Shown here one piece after another: positions 37,059 to 46,629 of a stretch of DNA of 64,000 bases. Each line of letters starts with the position of its first letter. Position 1 is the stretch's first letter. The notes below the pieces were generated by a model that was not told the origin of the DNA, did no database searches, and saw nothing but the letters and a program-made list of their open reading frames with translations. A program made the translations under genes and the position numbers. Location of the stretch: the NCBI GenBank assembly GCA_015698045.1, contig BLAL01000324.1, forward strand, positions 1,200,501 to 1,264,500, given 5' to 3'. The DNA comes from Rhizophagus clarus (taxonomy: Eukaryota > Glomeromycota > Glomeromycetes > Glomerales > Glomeraceae).

Positions 37059-37390
37059 CAGTGATGGGCAAATGACCAGGTCATTTGTCTATTTTGAGAT
37101 GACCCCTAAATGACCTTTGAATGACCTAGTCATTAGGGTCATTTGTCATTTGAGTCATTTAAAATTAATGCTTTATAATTTAAACCAGGTTTATGATTCT
37201 GACTAGAATTATGAATTTATAGTATCACATGAAAATTTTTATCCATAAAATATTGAAATTGTATTGGTCAGAATTATGACGTAATTTTTAAATGACTAGG
37301 TTATTTGTCATTTAACGTTGAAATGACCCAAATGACACGTGACCAGTCATTTGGATCATTTGAGATCATTTGGGTCACTGGCCAACACTG
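37059..37390. mobile_element. hAT-type MITE, 332 bp
   Basis: The ends are CAGTGATGGGCAAATGACC and, inward from the right, CAGTGTTGGCCAGTGACCC. Both begin CAGTG(A/T)TGG as hAT termini do, and an exact 8-bp duplication, the hAT length, flanks the element. The interior is made of repeated ATGACC/GGTCAT motifs and encodes nothing. It lies inside the LINE ORF1, so it is the youngest of three nested events. Confidence 0.9.
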
Positions 37391-37706
37391 ATGTATGGTG
37401 GGTAGGAGTTCAGGTGTCTTGGTGAAGAACCCCCATTGACTAGCTTTCTTCCACTCGGCTATACCAGTCTTGTTGAGTATTATGTGCAGGTTTATGTCTA
37501 GAGAGGAAGAGAAAGACCTATAAAATACATCTATAAAGTGTTATGCAAACTCGTCATATGTCTTGTATGTGCATGTTTCTTGTGTAGAAGTCATGACTAT
37601 GTGTGTTTTGTATTCAGAAAACGCGTTGAAAATAAAAATTTTTGAAAAAAATTTTTTGCAGAAATTTGATTCAGCACGTTAGCAGAAAGAGTTCTCCTTT
37701 GATCCC

Positions 37707-37722
37707 TATAGTATTTATATTT
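37707..37722. repeat. Target-site duplication, right copy (LINE)
   Basis: Exact copy of the 16 bp at 35442-35457. Confidence 0.8.
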
Positions 37723-39390
37723 ATATGTATAGTATTGTATTTTACTATATTATATTAATTTATTTAAATATTTTTAGCATATGTCTTTATATTGGTAAAG
37801 AAAAATATGAAATATTAGCTAATGTTGGCAAAATTTTTGCTTCACAATTAGCTGAGTTAAAAGATAATAGAATAATTGATAGTGATGGTGACTATTGGCC
37901 AATCGAATTTTATTTTTCTGGTGATTGGAAGTTTATGTATATTATTATGGGCCAAAATGTACCAAATTCTGAATACTTTTGCTTATATTGTGAATGTAAT
38001 ACAAAGTCTCGTTATAATATGGATCTTTCTTGGCCAAATAGTGAAAATACTAAAGGTAACAAATTTATAATAATTATTTATTTAAAATTTATACATATTT
38101 ATATTATAATATTATTAATTAGGAAATAAAAGATCTCCTTTATTTCCTGCAATCAATTTATGTAATTATATTCCAGACAAACTTTATATATTATTATGGA
38201 TTTCTGATGTACTGATGGATTGTTTCTTTAAAGATTTATTTAAAAAAAATGATTTTGAGCGAAATTTCAAGGAAAAAATTGAAAAAAAAATGTGTGAACT
38301 TCATATTCATTTTGAATTTTTTAATTCTGGTCGAGGTAATTGGAATTGGACATCTCTTATGGGACCTGATAAAGAAATACTGCTGTAACATTTTCCTGTA
38401 AGTGAATTTATATCAGGATCACGTAAAATAGATATTGAAAATTTGTGACATGAATTTTATCGATTATATAAAATTATAAAACATCTCATACTGATGAAGA
38501 AATTTTAGAATTTGAAAAGGATGCAAAAAATTGGGTAAGGAAATTTTGTCGTCCTACTATAGGTCAAATGAATAGTGCATCAGCAATACCAGGATTATAT
38601 AGAAAGGATGATGTTACCCTATACATACATGTATTTGCAATGCATATACCTTATTTTTTACGCTAATTAAAGGAAAAAGGACTTTCACTTAGATTATTTT
38701 CAACGTGTAGTATTGAAAAAAAAAATCATGAACAGGTACATTTATTTATTTATTTTTGAATTAAATTTAATCTTTAAATTAAATTTTATATATCTATTAG
38801 GTTAAATTATTTTTTGGAGGAACTACAATGGGAGGTGGCAAGAAAACAAAACCTGTTGTCTATGATATACTAGTATTTGAAAATAGGCAGATTTTTTATT
38901 TAATTAATAATATTCCAAATGAAATAACATGTAAGAATATTTATATACAAGATAATGGTTGATAAGTATATTTAAAAAATAAATGTTCTTTTTTTTTATT
39001 TTTTAAAATAATCAAGTGATTTTTATATAAATAAATGTAAAATAATCACTGCAGTAAAATTCTTTTATATACGTTTCTAATAATACAAAATGCATAACTA
39101 CACCCTATTATGCCTATACAGTATATAATAAATATGATAAACACGCCATCCTTTAGTTAAAGTTGATTCAAAGCTAATTGTTGAAGAGGTGAGCGTGATA
39201 GAATAGGTTTATATCGTAATGGATTTGATTGATTGTTATTAGTGTTGAAAGTGATAAAAGAATTTTTATTGTGAGTTAAAGTACGTCCTTCAGATTAATA
39301 TTCTTGATTTGACATTATTCCATTTCTAATTAAAAAAAAAAATTAATTATTTTAATTATAAAATTATAATTAAAAAATTTACATTCATAC

Positions 39391-39516
39391 TTACTCATCA
39401 ACAAATTCTTCCGAATCAGTTGTAAATTTACGGGTAACTGTTCCACATTGAAAGATTTGGTCATTTTCAACTAACTCAGTCTGTGTCCAGCTAAAGTTAC
39501 CAGCTGAAATGGTAAA
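39391..39516 (-). CDS. Isolated exon-like frame, unknown
   Basis: Minus-strand text AGNFSWTQTELVENDQ to TTDSEEFVDE is bordered by a CATTTCAG acceptor and a GTAAGTATG donor. A short NQEY-stop exon may follow near 39300. It could belong with the frame at 40865-41109, which would place the satellite arrays in an intron, but the simplest junction is out of phase, so the link is unproven. No family recognised. Confidence 0.35.
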   Translation of the reverse strand, partial: FTISAGNFSWTQTELVENDQIFQCGTVTRKFTTDSEEFVDE

Positions 39517-39589
39517 GGTCAATGCCGAAATGTCAAAATTAAAATCTGTCAAAATGCCAAAATGCCAAAATAATTTCGACATGTAGAAA

Positions 39590-40016
39590 TTATTGAAATG
39601 TCGAAATAGTCAGAATTGTCAAAATAATTTTGACATGTCGAATTGACGAAATTGTTAAAATGTACAAACTGTACGAAATTAATTTTGACATGTCAAAATT
39701 TTTAGAATTGTCAAATTGACGAAATTGTCGAAATGTACAAACTGTACGAAATTAATTTTGACATGTCAAAATTTTTAGAATTGTCGAATTGACGAAATTG
39801 TCGAAATATACAAACTGTATGAAATTAATTTCGACATGTCAAAATTTTTAGAATTGTCGAATTGACGAAATAGTTAACATGTACAAACTGTACAAAATTA
39901 ATTTCAAAATGTCAAAATTTTTAGAATTGTCAAATTGACGAAATTGTCAAAATGTACAAATTATACGAAATTAATTTCGACATGTCGAAATTTTTAGAAT
40001 TGTCGAATTGTTAAAA
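39590..40016. repeat. 73-bp palindromic satellite, five full copies
   Basis: The landmark TTAGAATTG recurs at 39702, 39775, 39848, 39921 and 39994, an exact 73-bp period. Each unit holds several palindromes: TTTTGACATGTCAAAA or TTTCGACATGTCGAAA, GAAATTAATTTC, and GTACAAACTGTAC. Confidence 0.9.
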
Positions 40017-40149
40017 TTAAAAACTGATGTATTCAAAATTGATATTGTAAATAAATGAATATGTAAATTTAAATAAAAATAATTAGTTAATATTTTATTT
40101 AAAGCAAAAATTCTTATTTATTTAGTAAAAAAAATAAACAAAATCATCC

Positions 40150-40850
40150 ATAAGTGGACAAAATTGTCCAAAAAAAAAGTAAAAAAAAAATAGACAAATC
40201 GCTAAAAAATTATAAAAGTACAAAATTTGGACAAAATTGTCCAAAAAAAAGTAAAAAAAAAATAGACAAATCACTAAAAAATTATAAAAGTACAAAATTT
40301 AGACAAAATTGTCCAAAAAAAAGTAAAAAAAAATAGACAAATCGCTAAAAAATTATAAAGATTGGACAAAATAATGTGAAAAAAAATCTAAAAAGTATGA
40401 AATTTGAACAAAACTGTCCAAAAAAAAATTACAAAGTACGAAATTTGGATAAAATTGTCTAAAAAAAAGTAAAAAAAAAATAGACAAATTGCTAAAAAAT
40501 TATAAAAGTACAAAATTTGGACAAAATTGTCCAAAAAAAAGTAAAAAAAAATAGACAAATCGCTAAAAAATTATAAAAGTACGAAATTTGGACAAAATTG
40601 TCCAAAAAAAAATACCTAAAAAAATTACAAAGTATGAAATTTGGACAAAATTGTCCAAAAAAAATTGCCTATAAAGTAAGAAAAAATTGCCAAAAAAAAA
40701 AAATATATCATCATTTATCAACAAATTCTTTTGCCAAACCTGTAAAAAGTGATCAAATCTGATAAAAAGTGGACAAAATTGTCCAAACCTGATAAAAAAG
40801 TGGACAAAATTATCCAAAAGGAAAAAGTGGACAAAGTTGTCCAAAAATGA
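40150..40850. repeat. Second, 72-73-bp satellite with GGACAA...TTGTCC palindromes
   Basis: Units of 72-73 bp contain GGACAAAATTGTCC, an A-run, AATAGACAAATCGC and TTATAAAAGTAC. The landmark GGAC/AGAC falls near 40156, 40229 and 40301, with degenerate copies to 40850. The apparent Lys-rich frame at 40154-40336 is only this repeat translated. Confidence 0.8.
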
Positions 40851-40864
40851 GGAAATCTTATACC

Positions 40865-41109
40865 TTATTGATGAACATAAAACTTGATGACAACTCTTGT
40901 AAGTCAATATATGTATGACCTTCATTCTTCTTAAATATTATTCTCACTTTATCTTGTTCGAAAACACACGAATCAATTTTTTTATTTGTTACTGTCCAAA
41001 TATATGAAAGCGCTGTTGAAATTGAATTTTCAACATCGTCAGGTAAAAAAGCTTTTTTTCCACGAATCTTTGAATTGAGAATAGCGGAAGGTGTTTTCAA
41101 TATATTCAA
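40865..41109 (-). CDS. Partial gene, unknown function
   Basis: An 80-residue frame on the minus strand (SKIRGKKAFLPDDVENS, ALSYIWTVTNKKIDSC, KVRIIFKKNEGHTYID) ends at a possible donor, AAG|GTATAAG at 40864. No ATG is obvious, so an upstream exon may exist near 41130. Composition is protein-like and distinct from the repeats beside it. I do not recognise it. Confidence 0.4.
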
Positions 41110-42009
41110 ACAAAGAAATACTTGATAATATTTCGTGTGAAATCAAGAAGAAAAATATTTTTTTTTGATTTTATGACGTGTTTATTTATATTCAATTTTG
41201 CCAGCCACATCATTACATCACAAAAAAATGATGATCTGTAGCCAATCATTATTTTGACAATTTCGCCAATTTCGACTTGACGAATTTATTTCAGCTTTTT
41301 GCCATTTTGATTTGCATTGACGAATTGTTTATTTTTTTTTGACATTTTCGACATGTTGAAATTCTTTATTTACGACATGCATTTTTAACAGTAGGCATCA
41401 AAACAAATACACCAAAATTTTTTAAAGTTGTTAATTGTTCTTATTAAATCAATTTAAATCCAATTAAAATAAAATTTAAAACATAAATAATACATAATAT
41501 AAATTATTAAAAAACAGAAAATTCAATATAAATTCATTAATTGGTTTTTTAATTGCTTAACATTAAACCAAAAAAACTTAGTACTTTTGTTTTGCTACTT
41601 TTTAAAATTTTTAAAAAGTAAAAATTTTTACAAAATTGTATTATGATTTTATAATAAAAAAAATGTAAAATTAATTATTAAATAGTTTAAATTATTGATT
41701 AAAATTAAAAAAAAATCAATACTTTTTAATAATAAATTAATTTATTTATTTAATAAATATAGTTAAAAATTATTATAAAGATTTTTATAATAAAATAATA
41801 CTAAATTTTAGATTCTTCTAGTTAAGGGGAATATGCGAAAAAAACACCCATCAAGGTGGTTATCAAAGGTTATAATCTCATTATTTGTGTCACAAGTGCA
41901 TAGGTTATAACCTTTAATGGGCGGCCTATGGGCAGCATTATAAATCACGTGATATAGTTAGAAATTAACGTTAATTTCAGTATACTATAGCAAATGCTAA
42001 TTCAGCTGC
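41110..42009. other. AT-rich spacer
   Basis: No gene. 41260-41400 again carries TTTCGAC / GACATGT motifs like the 73-bp satellite. An AAAGGTTATAA / TTATAACCTTT inverted pair lies at about 41866-41914, followed by ATCACGTGAT. Confidence 0.5.
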
Positions 42010-42345
42010 CGATATAACATGCATTAGGTATAATGCTTGTTTCTCAAAAAAATGTGCCAGATTATAACACATGTTTCTCAAGAAAATATGCATTAGATTA
42101 TAACGCATATTTCTCAAAAAATATGCGTCAAATTATAATGCATGTTTTCTAAAATAATATGCGCCAGATTATAATGCATATATCTCTAAAAATATGTGCT
42201 ATATTATGATACATGTTTTCCAAAGTAATCCATGTTTTCCAAAAAAATATGTATCAGAATATAATGCATATTTAAATATGTTAGATTATAATGTATATTT
42301 CTTAAAGAAATATGCATTACCTTTCATTGCATGTTTTCTAAAGAA
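42010..42345. repeat. About 48-bp tandem repeat, ATGCAT-rich
   Basis: Some seven imperfect copies of AGATTATAA(C/T)GCATATTTCTCAAAAAATATGC. Each unit boundary contains ATGCAT or GCATAT...ATATGC, so each can form a small hairpin. Confidence 0.75.
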
Positions 42346-42591
42346 ATTTTTTTTTTTATTTTAACTTGACTAGCAGATTTACCAGACATTTTTTTAGGTA
42401 ATGTTACTTCATTATTCTTTTAATTTTTCTCCAAAATGAAGTACCTTTAAATCCAATTCTTTAATTTTTTTTAATTTAATATTTTCTTATTTTTTAATTA
42501 AGTTTATTTCATTTGTTCCTCTTTTTTATTGCTTTTCATTTTTTATTTATGGAAATTAATCTAATTATGTATAAAGAAAAAAATATAAGTA

Positions 42592-43097
42592 TTAATTTTC
42601 ACCAAATCTGATTCCCAGATAATCACATAGTTTAAGATAATCAAACATGCCTATCACTCTATCTTGTCTTATATTCTTGACAGTGATAAAGCCAGTTGCC
42701 CTATCATATGTGTGCTCATATTTGGCTGAATTGCATAATGGCAAATACTGAGTGGAGTTAGTAGTAAACTTACCCATTGTCTTGCGCCTATTATTCTTTG
42801 ATTTCTTAGCCATTACTAGTTAGTTTGCCCAATTCAATATTGTAATTCTTTGATCATATTATTTTGGCTGGATTCCTTTTAGGTTTTACCTTTTTATTGC
42901 CAGAATTTTTCTTCACACACTTTACTTTGCAAATCTTCTTTTCTAAGCTGAAAGGTACTTTATGTGACTCATATTCATAATCTGAATCAGATAAATCTGA
43001 ATTAGATAAACAATAGAAGGAGGAAAACAATATATCTAAATGATTATTTATATTATCCAGCCTTTCCTTTAGCGCTCTGATTTTTTCAAAACTACTA
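42592..43097 (-). pseudogene. C-terminal part of a retropepsin-family protein
   Basis: Minus-strand reading from 43097 gives a coiled segment (FEKIRALKERLDNINNHLD), an acidic Ser/Asp patch (SNSDLSDSDYEYES) and a basic KICKVKC part. After stops comes an intact 73-codon frame (42813-42592; YEHTYDRATGFITVKNIR, GMFDYLKLCDYLG). The same coil-acidic-KVKC order follows the retropepsin domain at 63.0-63.8 kb, so both are pieces of one multicopy family. The 5' part is missing because the giant element starts at 43098. Confidence 0.55.
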
Positions 43098-43289
43098 CAC
43101 GATTAGGGCTCTGATTGGTTCAGTTCAGTTTAGTTTTTGCAAAAACTGATACTGAACTGAATTGATCAGTATCAGTATTGATGATTACCAAAACTGACCA
43201 GTATCAGTATTGATGATTATCGAAACTGATCAATAATTACCAAAAACTAAACTAATTTACCGATATTAAAAATCATTTTTAGTAAAAAA

Positions 43290-44480
43290 AATATTGCAAA
43301 ACTATTTTTTTTACCAAATTAAATCATCTATAAAAATGTTTCGCAACATTTTTTATTAAAGCAACAAAAAAAATGTTGCAGAATGTTTTTTTTATTAAAA
43401 TTAGCTCATAAAAACATTTTGCAACATTTTTATTAAAGTGACAAAAAAAATGTAGTAAAATATTTTTTTTATTAAATCAACTGATAAAAAATATTTCACA
43501 ACATTTTTTAACTAAAGCAACAAAACAAATGTAGTGAAACATTTTTTTTATTAAAATTAATTTAAACGTTTCACAACATTTTTATTAAAGTGACAAAAAA
43601 AATGTTGCGAAACTTTATTTTTATTAAAATTAGCTAATAAAAATGTTGTGCAACATTTTTATTAAAGTAACAAAAAAATGTAGCAAAACATTTTTTTATT
43701 AAATCAACTAATAAAAAACGTTTTGCAATATTTTTTAATTATAGAGACAAAAAAAATGTAGCGAAACATTTTTTTTAATTAAACTAACTATTAAAAAACA
43801 TTTCGCAACATTTTTTAATTAAAGCAATATCAAAAAAATGTAGCGAAGCATTTTTTTATTAAATTAACTGATAAAAAATGTTTCACAACATTTTTTAATT
43901 ATAGAGATAAAAAAACGTAGCAAAACATTTTTTTTATTAAAATTAACTTAAACATTTCGCAACATTTTTTAATTATAGAGACAAAAAAAAATGTATCAAA
44001 ATATTTTTTTTATTAAAATTAACTCATAAAAATGTTTCATGATATTTTTATTAAAGTGACAAAAAAAAATGTAGCAAAACGTTTTTTTATTAAATCAACT
44101 AATAAAAAACATTTTGCAACATTTTTTAATTATAGAGACAAAAAAAATGTAGCGAAACATTTTTTTTAACTAAACTAACTGTTAAAAAATATTTCGCAAC
44201 ATTTTTTAATTAAAACAACATCAAAAAAACGTAGTAAAATATTTTTTTTTATTAAATTAATTGATAAAAAACATTTCACAACATTTTTTAATTAAAGTGA
44301 CAAAAAAAATGTTGTGAAACGTTTTTTTATTAAAATTAACTCATAAAAACGTTTCATGACATTTTTATTAAAGTAACAAAAAAAACGTTGCAACCTGTTT
44401 TTTTTATTAAAATTAATTAACAAAAACTTTTCGCAACAGTTTTGTAATTATGTTGACAAAAAACTATTGCGAATAATTTT
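43290..44480. repeat. About 75-80-bp array of GTTGCGAAAC palindromes
   Basis: About 15 imperfect units with GACAAAAAAAATGTAGCGAAAC, poly-T, ATTAAA(T)TTAACTAATAAAAA and CGTTTCGCAACATTTTTTA. The GTTGCGAAAC/GTTTCGCAAC pair makes every unit self-complementary. One or two units recur at 62240-62420. Confidence 0.8.
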
Positions 44481-44559
44481 TTTTTATCCAATTAACATTT
44501 TGCAACGTTCTTTACAGAAACCTTGAAAATATGAGCGATGTTGAATTGATACGAGTACA

Positions 44560-44950
44560 ATATAAATTTCATGTCATAATGGTATCAATTTCTGTGATGA
44601 TATTGTTATAATGTTGATTTGATATCATTACTTCATCACCATAATTTATCGCGAAAATATCGTGACGATATCTATTCAAAAGAATATCAAATCAGCACAG
44701 CCTTGATATCATTACGATGTTGGTAATTTCAAAAAAAAAGGATGATATATTTGCAATATTGATTTGATATCGTCACTTCATCCCACAATTTATCGCCGAG
44801 ATATCGTGACAACATTTATTTAAAAAAATATCTGATCGGTATAGTCTTGATATCGTTACGATATTGGTAATTTCAGGGATAAAAAAAGATGTATTTACGA
44901 TATTGATTTGATATCGTCACTTCATTGCCGCAACTCATTTGTGGTATCGC
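44560..44950. repeat. 145-bp tandem repeat with GATATCGTCAC
   Basis: GATTTGATATC followed by (G/A)T(C/T)ACTTCATC recurs at 44616, 44761 and 44905 (145 and 144 bp apart). Each unit also has TATCG(T/C)GAC and GGTAATTTCA. Confidence 0.75.
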
Positions 44951-45110
44951 AACTCATCTGCAATACCGCAAATATTAAACTTTTTTTTACAACTTTTATA
45001 TGTATAACGTGCTGCCATATTATTAAAATAAAATTCTGATATTTTTATACGATTAAGCAAGATTACATAAAAATATATTATGGGACTTTGACTACTTCCG
45101 TATGTTGCCA

Positions 45111-45221
45111 CTACAGAGGTTGTTGAGATTGCGGTTGCAAAGGCTTCCAAATTTTAATAAGAGAATTCTTTTTACGAATTTCTTGTTCTTGTATAGGTTT
45201 ATTACGATATTGAGAAGACAT
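45111..45221 (-). pseudogene. Duplicated 5' end of the Q/P/W-rich gene
   Basis: A 36-codon frame starting MSSQYRNKPIQEQEIRKKNS and ending LQPQSQQPL. It matches the start of the gene at 48339 codon for codon over most of its length (QE.IRKK, SLIK.W.P.QPQ). Unlike that copy it keeps CAA (Gln) at codon 4, where the longer copy has TAA. It stops just as the repeat domain begins, so it is a truncated copy. Confidence 0.55.
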
Positions 45222-45229
45222 TTTTAAAA

Positions 45230-46395
45230 CTTGTTTGATGATGATTCTACAGGTTAAAATGTGAGTCAAAAATTTTTTTTTTCTTCTCATTTTTTTTTAT
45301 TATTATAAATCAATTCTTTCATTCCTTATTTTTGCATTGATCTTACCACATCATGATCGAGTATGATTAATATGGTGGTCAATTTCAAAAGAAAAAATAT
45401 ATTTTTTTTAATATACTTTGATGTATTTTCCATATGATTTTAGATATTGAGAATTTGGTAAGAGAAGAGTTTTTTTAATTACTACTTTAACGAAATGTAC
45501 TAACACTTGTTCTTTTTTTTAGACAGGTTCAAAGCATGGGATTTCAACTGGAGCTCAGGGGTGTAGATTTCGGTGGGTATTTTATAACATTTTTTTTTTA
45601 AATCTTTTTTTTTTTAATGTACTATTACTAACAGTTCGTTTCTTTGGAATTTTTCTATTTTGTAAATTATACTAGTAGTTTATGTATTATTATTTAGCCG
45701 TATAATAAAATAATTTATTGGCATTTTAAAATATATTAATCATGTTCTGTCAATCTTTACAAAATTGTGAAAATTATCATAAAATGGTTTTAAATACATT
45801 GTCAGGATGACATATTTTATGATGTTTTGGTAAGCATTGGAAATGGGTTCTAATGTGGTTTTCAAAATGATTTTTTATTATGTAAAATGTCTTTACAACC
45901 ATATTAAAATTCGAATTTTAAGTACATTTATGATATCATAAAAGTATCATACGATATCTTGAAAAAATTGCCTTGTCTAGTAAAAGTAGTCTCATTTTAT
46001 TTACGAATGTATATTTTAATATACAGTATTTGAAATGTATTAGAGACATTATTCTATTCAATACATTTACTAAATTTTATCGACATGGTTAATAAATTTT
46101 TAAAATTGGAATGACTTTAATAATAATTCGTGATGATTTATCAGTAAATTAATCCATGATCGGTAGACGATTATTTGTATGATATGTTTACTATTCGGAC
46201 ACAATTCAATACATTTCAGCAAAGAATAAATTATATATATATTAAGCAAAATTATTGATATGAACTTTATTTATGATTAAAAGTGTTAATAATAAAAGTA
46301 TTAATAATGTAAATGTTAAGTATAATTACTAAATTATAGCTCTTCTATGCTAAATATTTACTATAAACTATTGATCGAATAAAAAAATCAAAGCG
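45230..46395. other. Interior spacer of the giant element
   Basis: No complete gene. A short segment at about 45524-45570 has exon-like edges (TTTTTTTTAG, then GTGGGT) and reads TGSKHGISTGAQGCRF, unidentified. The remainder is AT-rich. Confidence 0.4.
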
Positions 46396-46557
46396 CTATA
46401 GCATTATAAGACCATCAAGTTTCCACGAATATTTATTTTCTATCCCTTTTGTTCTTAGAGTATTAAAAATCTTCCAGAACTTTAAAGTATTATCGTCACC
46501 ACCAGCTCCAGTTACAATGTCCTCTCCATTTGGAGAAATATAAAAATAAAGGACGTG
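46396..46557 (-). pseudogene. Cdc20/Cdh1-type WD40 C-terminal fragment
   Basis: The minus-strand frame reads HVLYFYISPNGEDIVTGAG followed by DDNTLKFWKIFNTLR and a stop at 46396. This is the last WD40 blade of Cdc20/Fizzy/Cdh1 activators of the anaphase-promoting complex, where (V/L)LYLAMSPDG, VTGAGDETLRFW and N(V/I)F are highly characteristic. Only this blade is present; the propeller and APC-binding boxes are absent. One extra residue appears in GAGGDDNTL. It lies just 3' of the Q/P/W-rich gene and is best explained as a captured host-gene fragment. Confidence 0.7.
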
Positions 46558-46629
46558 ATAAAAATGTAAAATGATACATAATAAAAATATATTATATAAA
46601 ATTTATAATAACGCTTCTTACTAGCCTCT

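Larger units (their letters stand above)
35693..37594 (-). pseudogene. LINE ORF1 (gag-like) remnant
   Basis: It starts at ATG 37594 (MTSTQETCTYKTYDEFA), has a stop soon after, continues across the MITE insertion (KTPELLPTIH | QAKQKKLNEEL), then 36900-36577 (LAQEMDMDISS, KGKGKKKKNKH), and ends with a 213-codon frame 36334-35693. The last part contains NLAERKERERFQAVIYN and KIVRYFETWEHLQKC, segments I associate with gag-like ORF1 proteins in Rhizophagus retroelements, followed by a Lys/Ser-rich basic tail suited to RNA binding. Two or more frameshifts lie between 36335 and 36576. It would coat element RNA; no catalytic domain is expected. Confidence 0.65.
35458..37706 (-). mobile_element. Non-LTR (LINE-like) insertion, ORF1 only, minus strand
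   Basis: The insertion is bounded by a perfect 16-bp target duplication and starts, on the plus strand, with nine T. That is the poly-A tail of an element lying on the minus strand, the signature of target-primed reverse transcription. It has a short 5' leader, a broken ORF1-like frame (about 37594 to 35693), and only about 235 bp after it. No reverse transcriptase or endonuclease frame is present, so this copy is internally deleted or belongs to a non-autonomous, ORF1-only family. A hAT-type MITE sits inside it at 37059-37390. Confidence 0.8.
34113..38962 (+). pseudogene. Multicopy family gene split by a LINE-like insertion
   Basis: Coding text starts at ATG 34113, has introns near 34145 and 34550, and runs to about 35442 (IKPGDTLYIKLGGDGRNV, HVMMTFCLLNEGDEVL). 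After a 2.2-kb insertion it resumes behind TTTTTAG at about 37774 (ICLYIGKEKYEILANVGK; YFCLYCECN). It continues through KNWVRKFCRPTIGQMNSAS and FFGGTTMGG to a stop at 38960-38962. The family is, as I recall, abundant and uncharacterised in Rhizophagus and behaves like a mobile-element gene (a C-x2-C motif after a GDWK segment), but I cannot assign a transposase class. Three extra in-frame stops (near 38385, 38446 and 38665) show that it was already dead or died after insertion. Confidence 0.7.

Noticed and set aside
39590..40016. CRISPR-like regular array
   Set aside because: The whole 73-bp unit repeats without unique spacers, and the genome is eukaryotic.
40154..40336. Lys-rich repeat 'protein'
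   Set aside because: Simple translation of the 72-73-bp satellite; the period is only roughly kept and the copies outside are not open.
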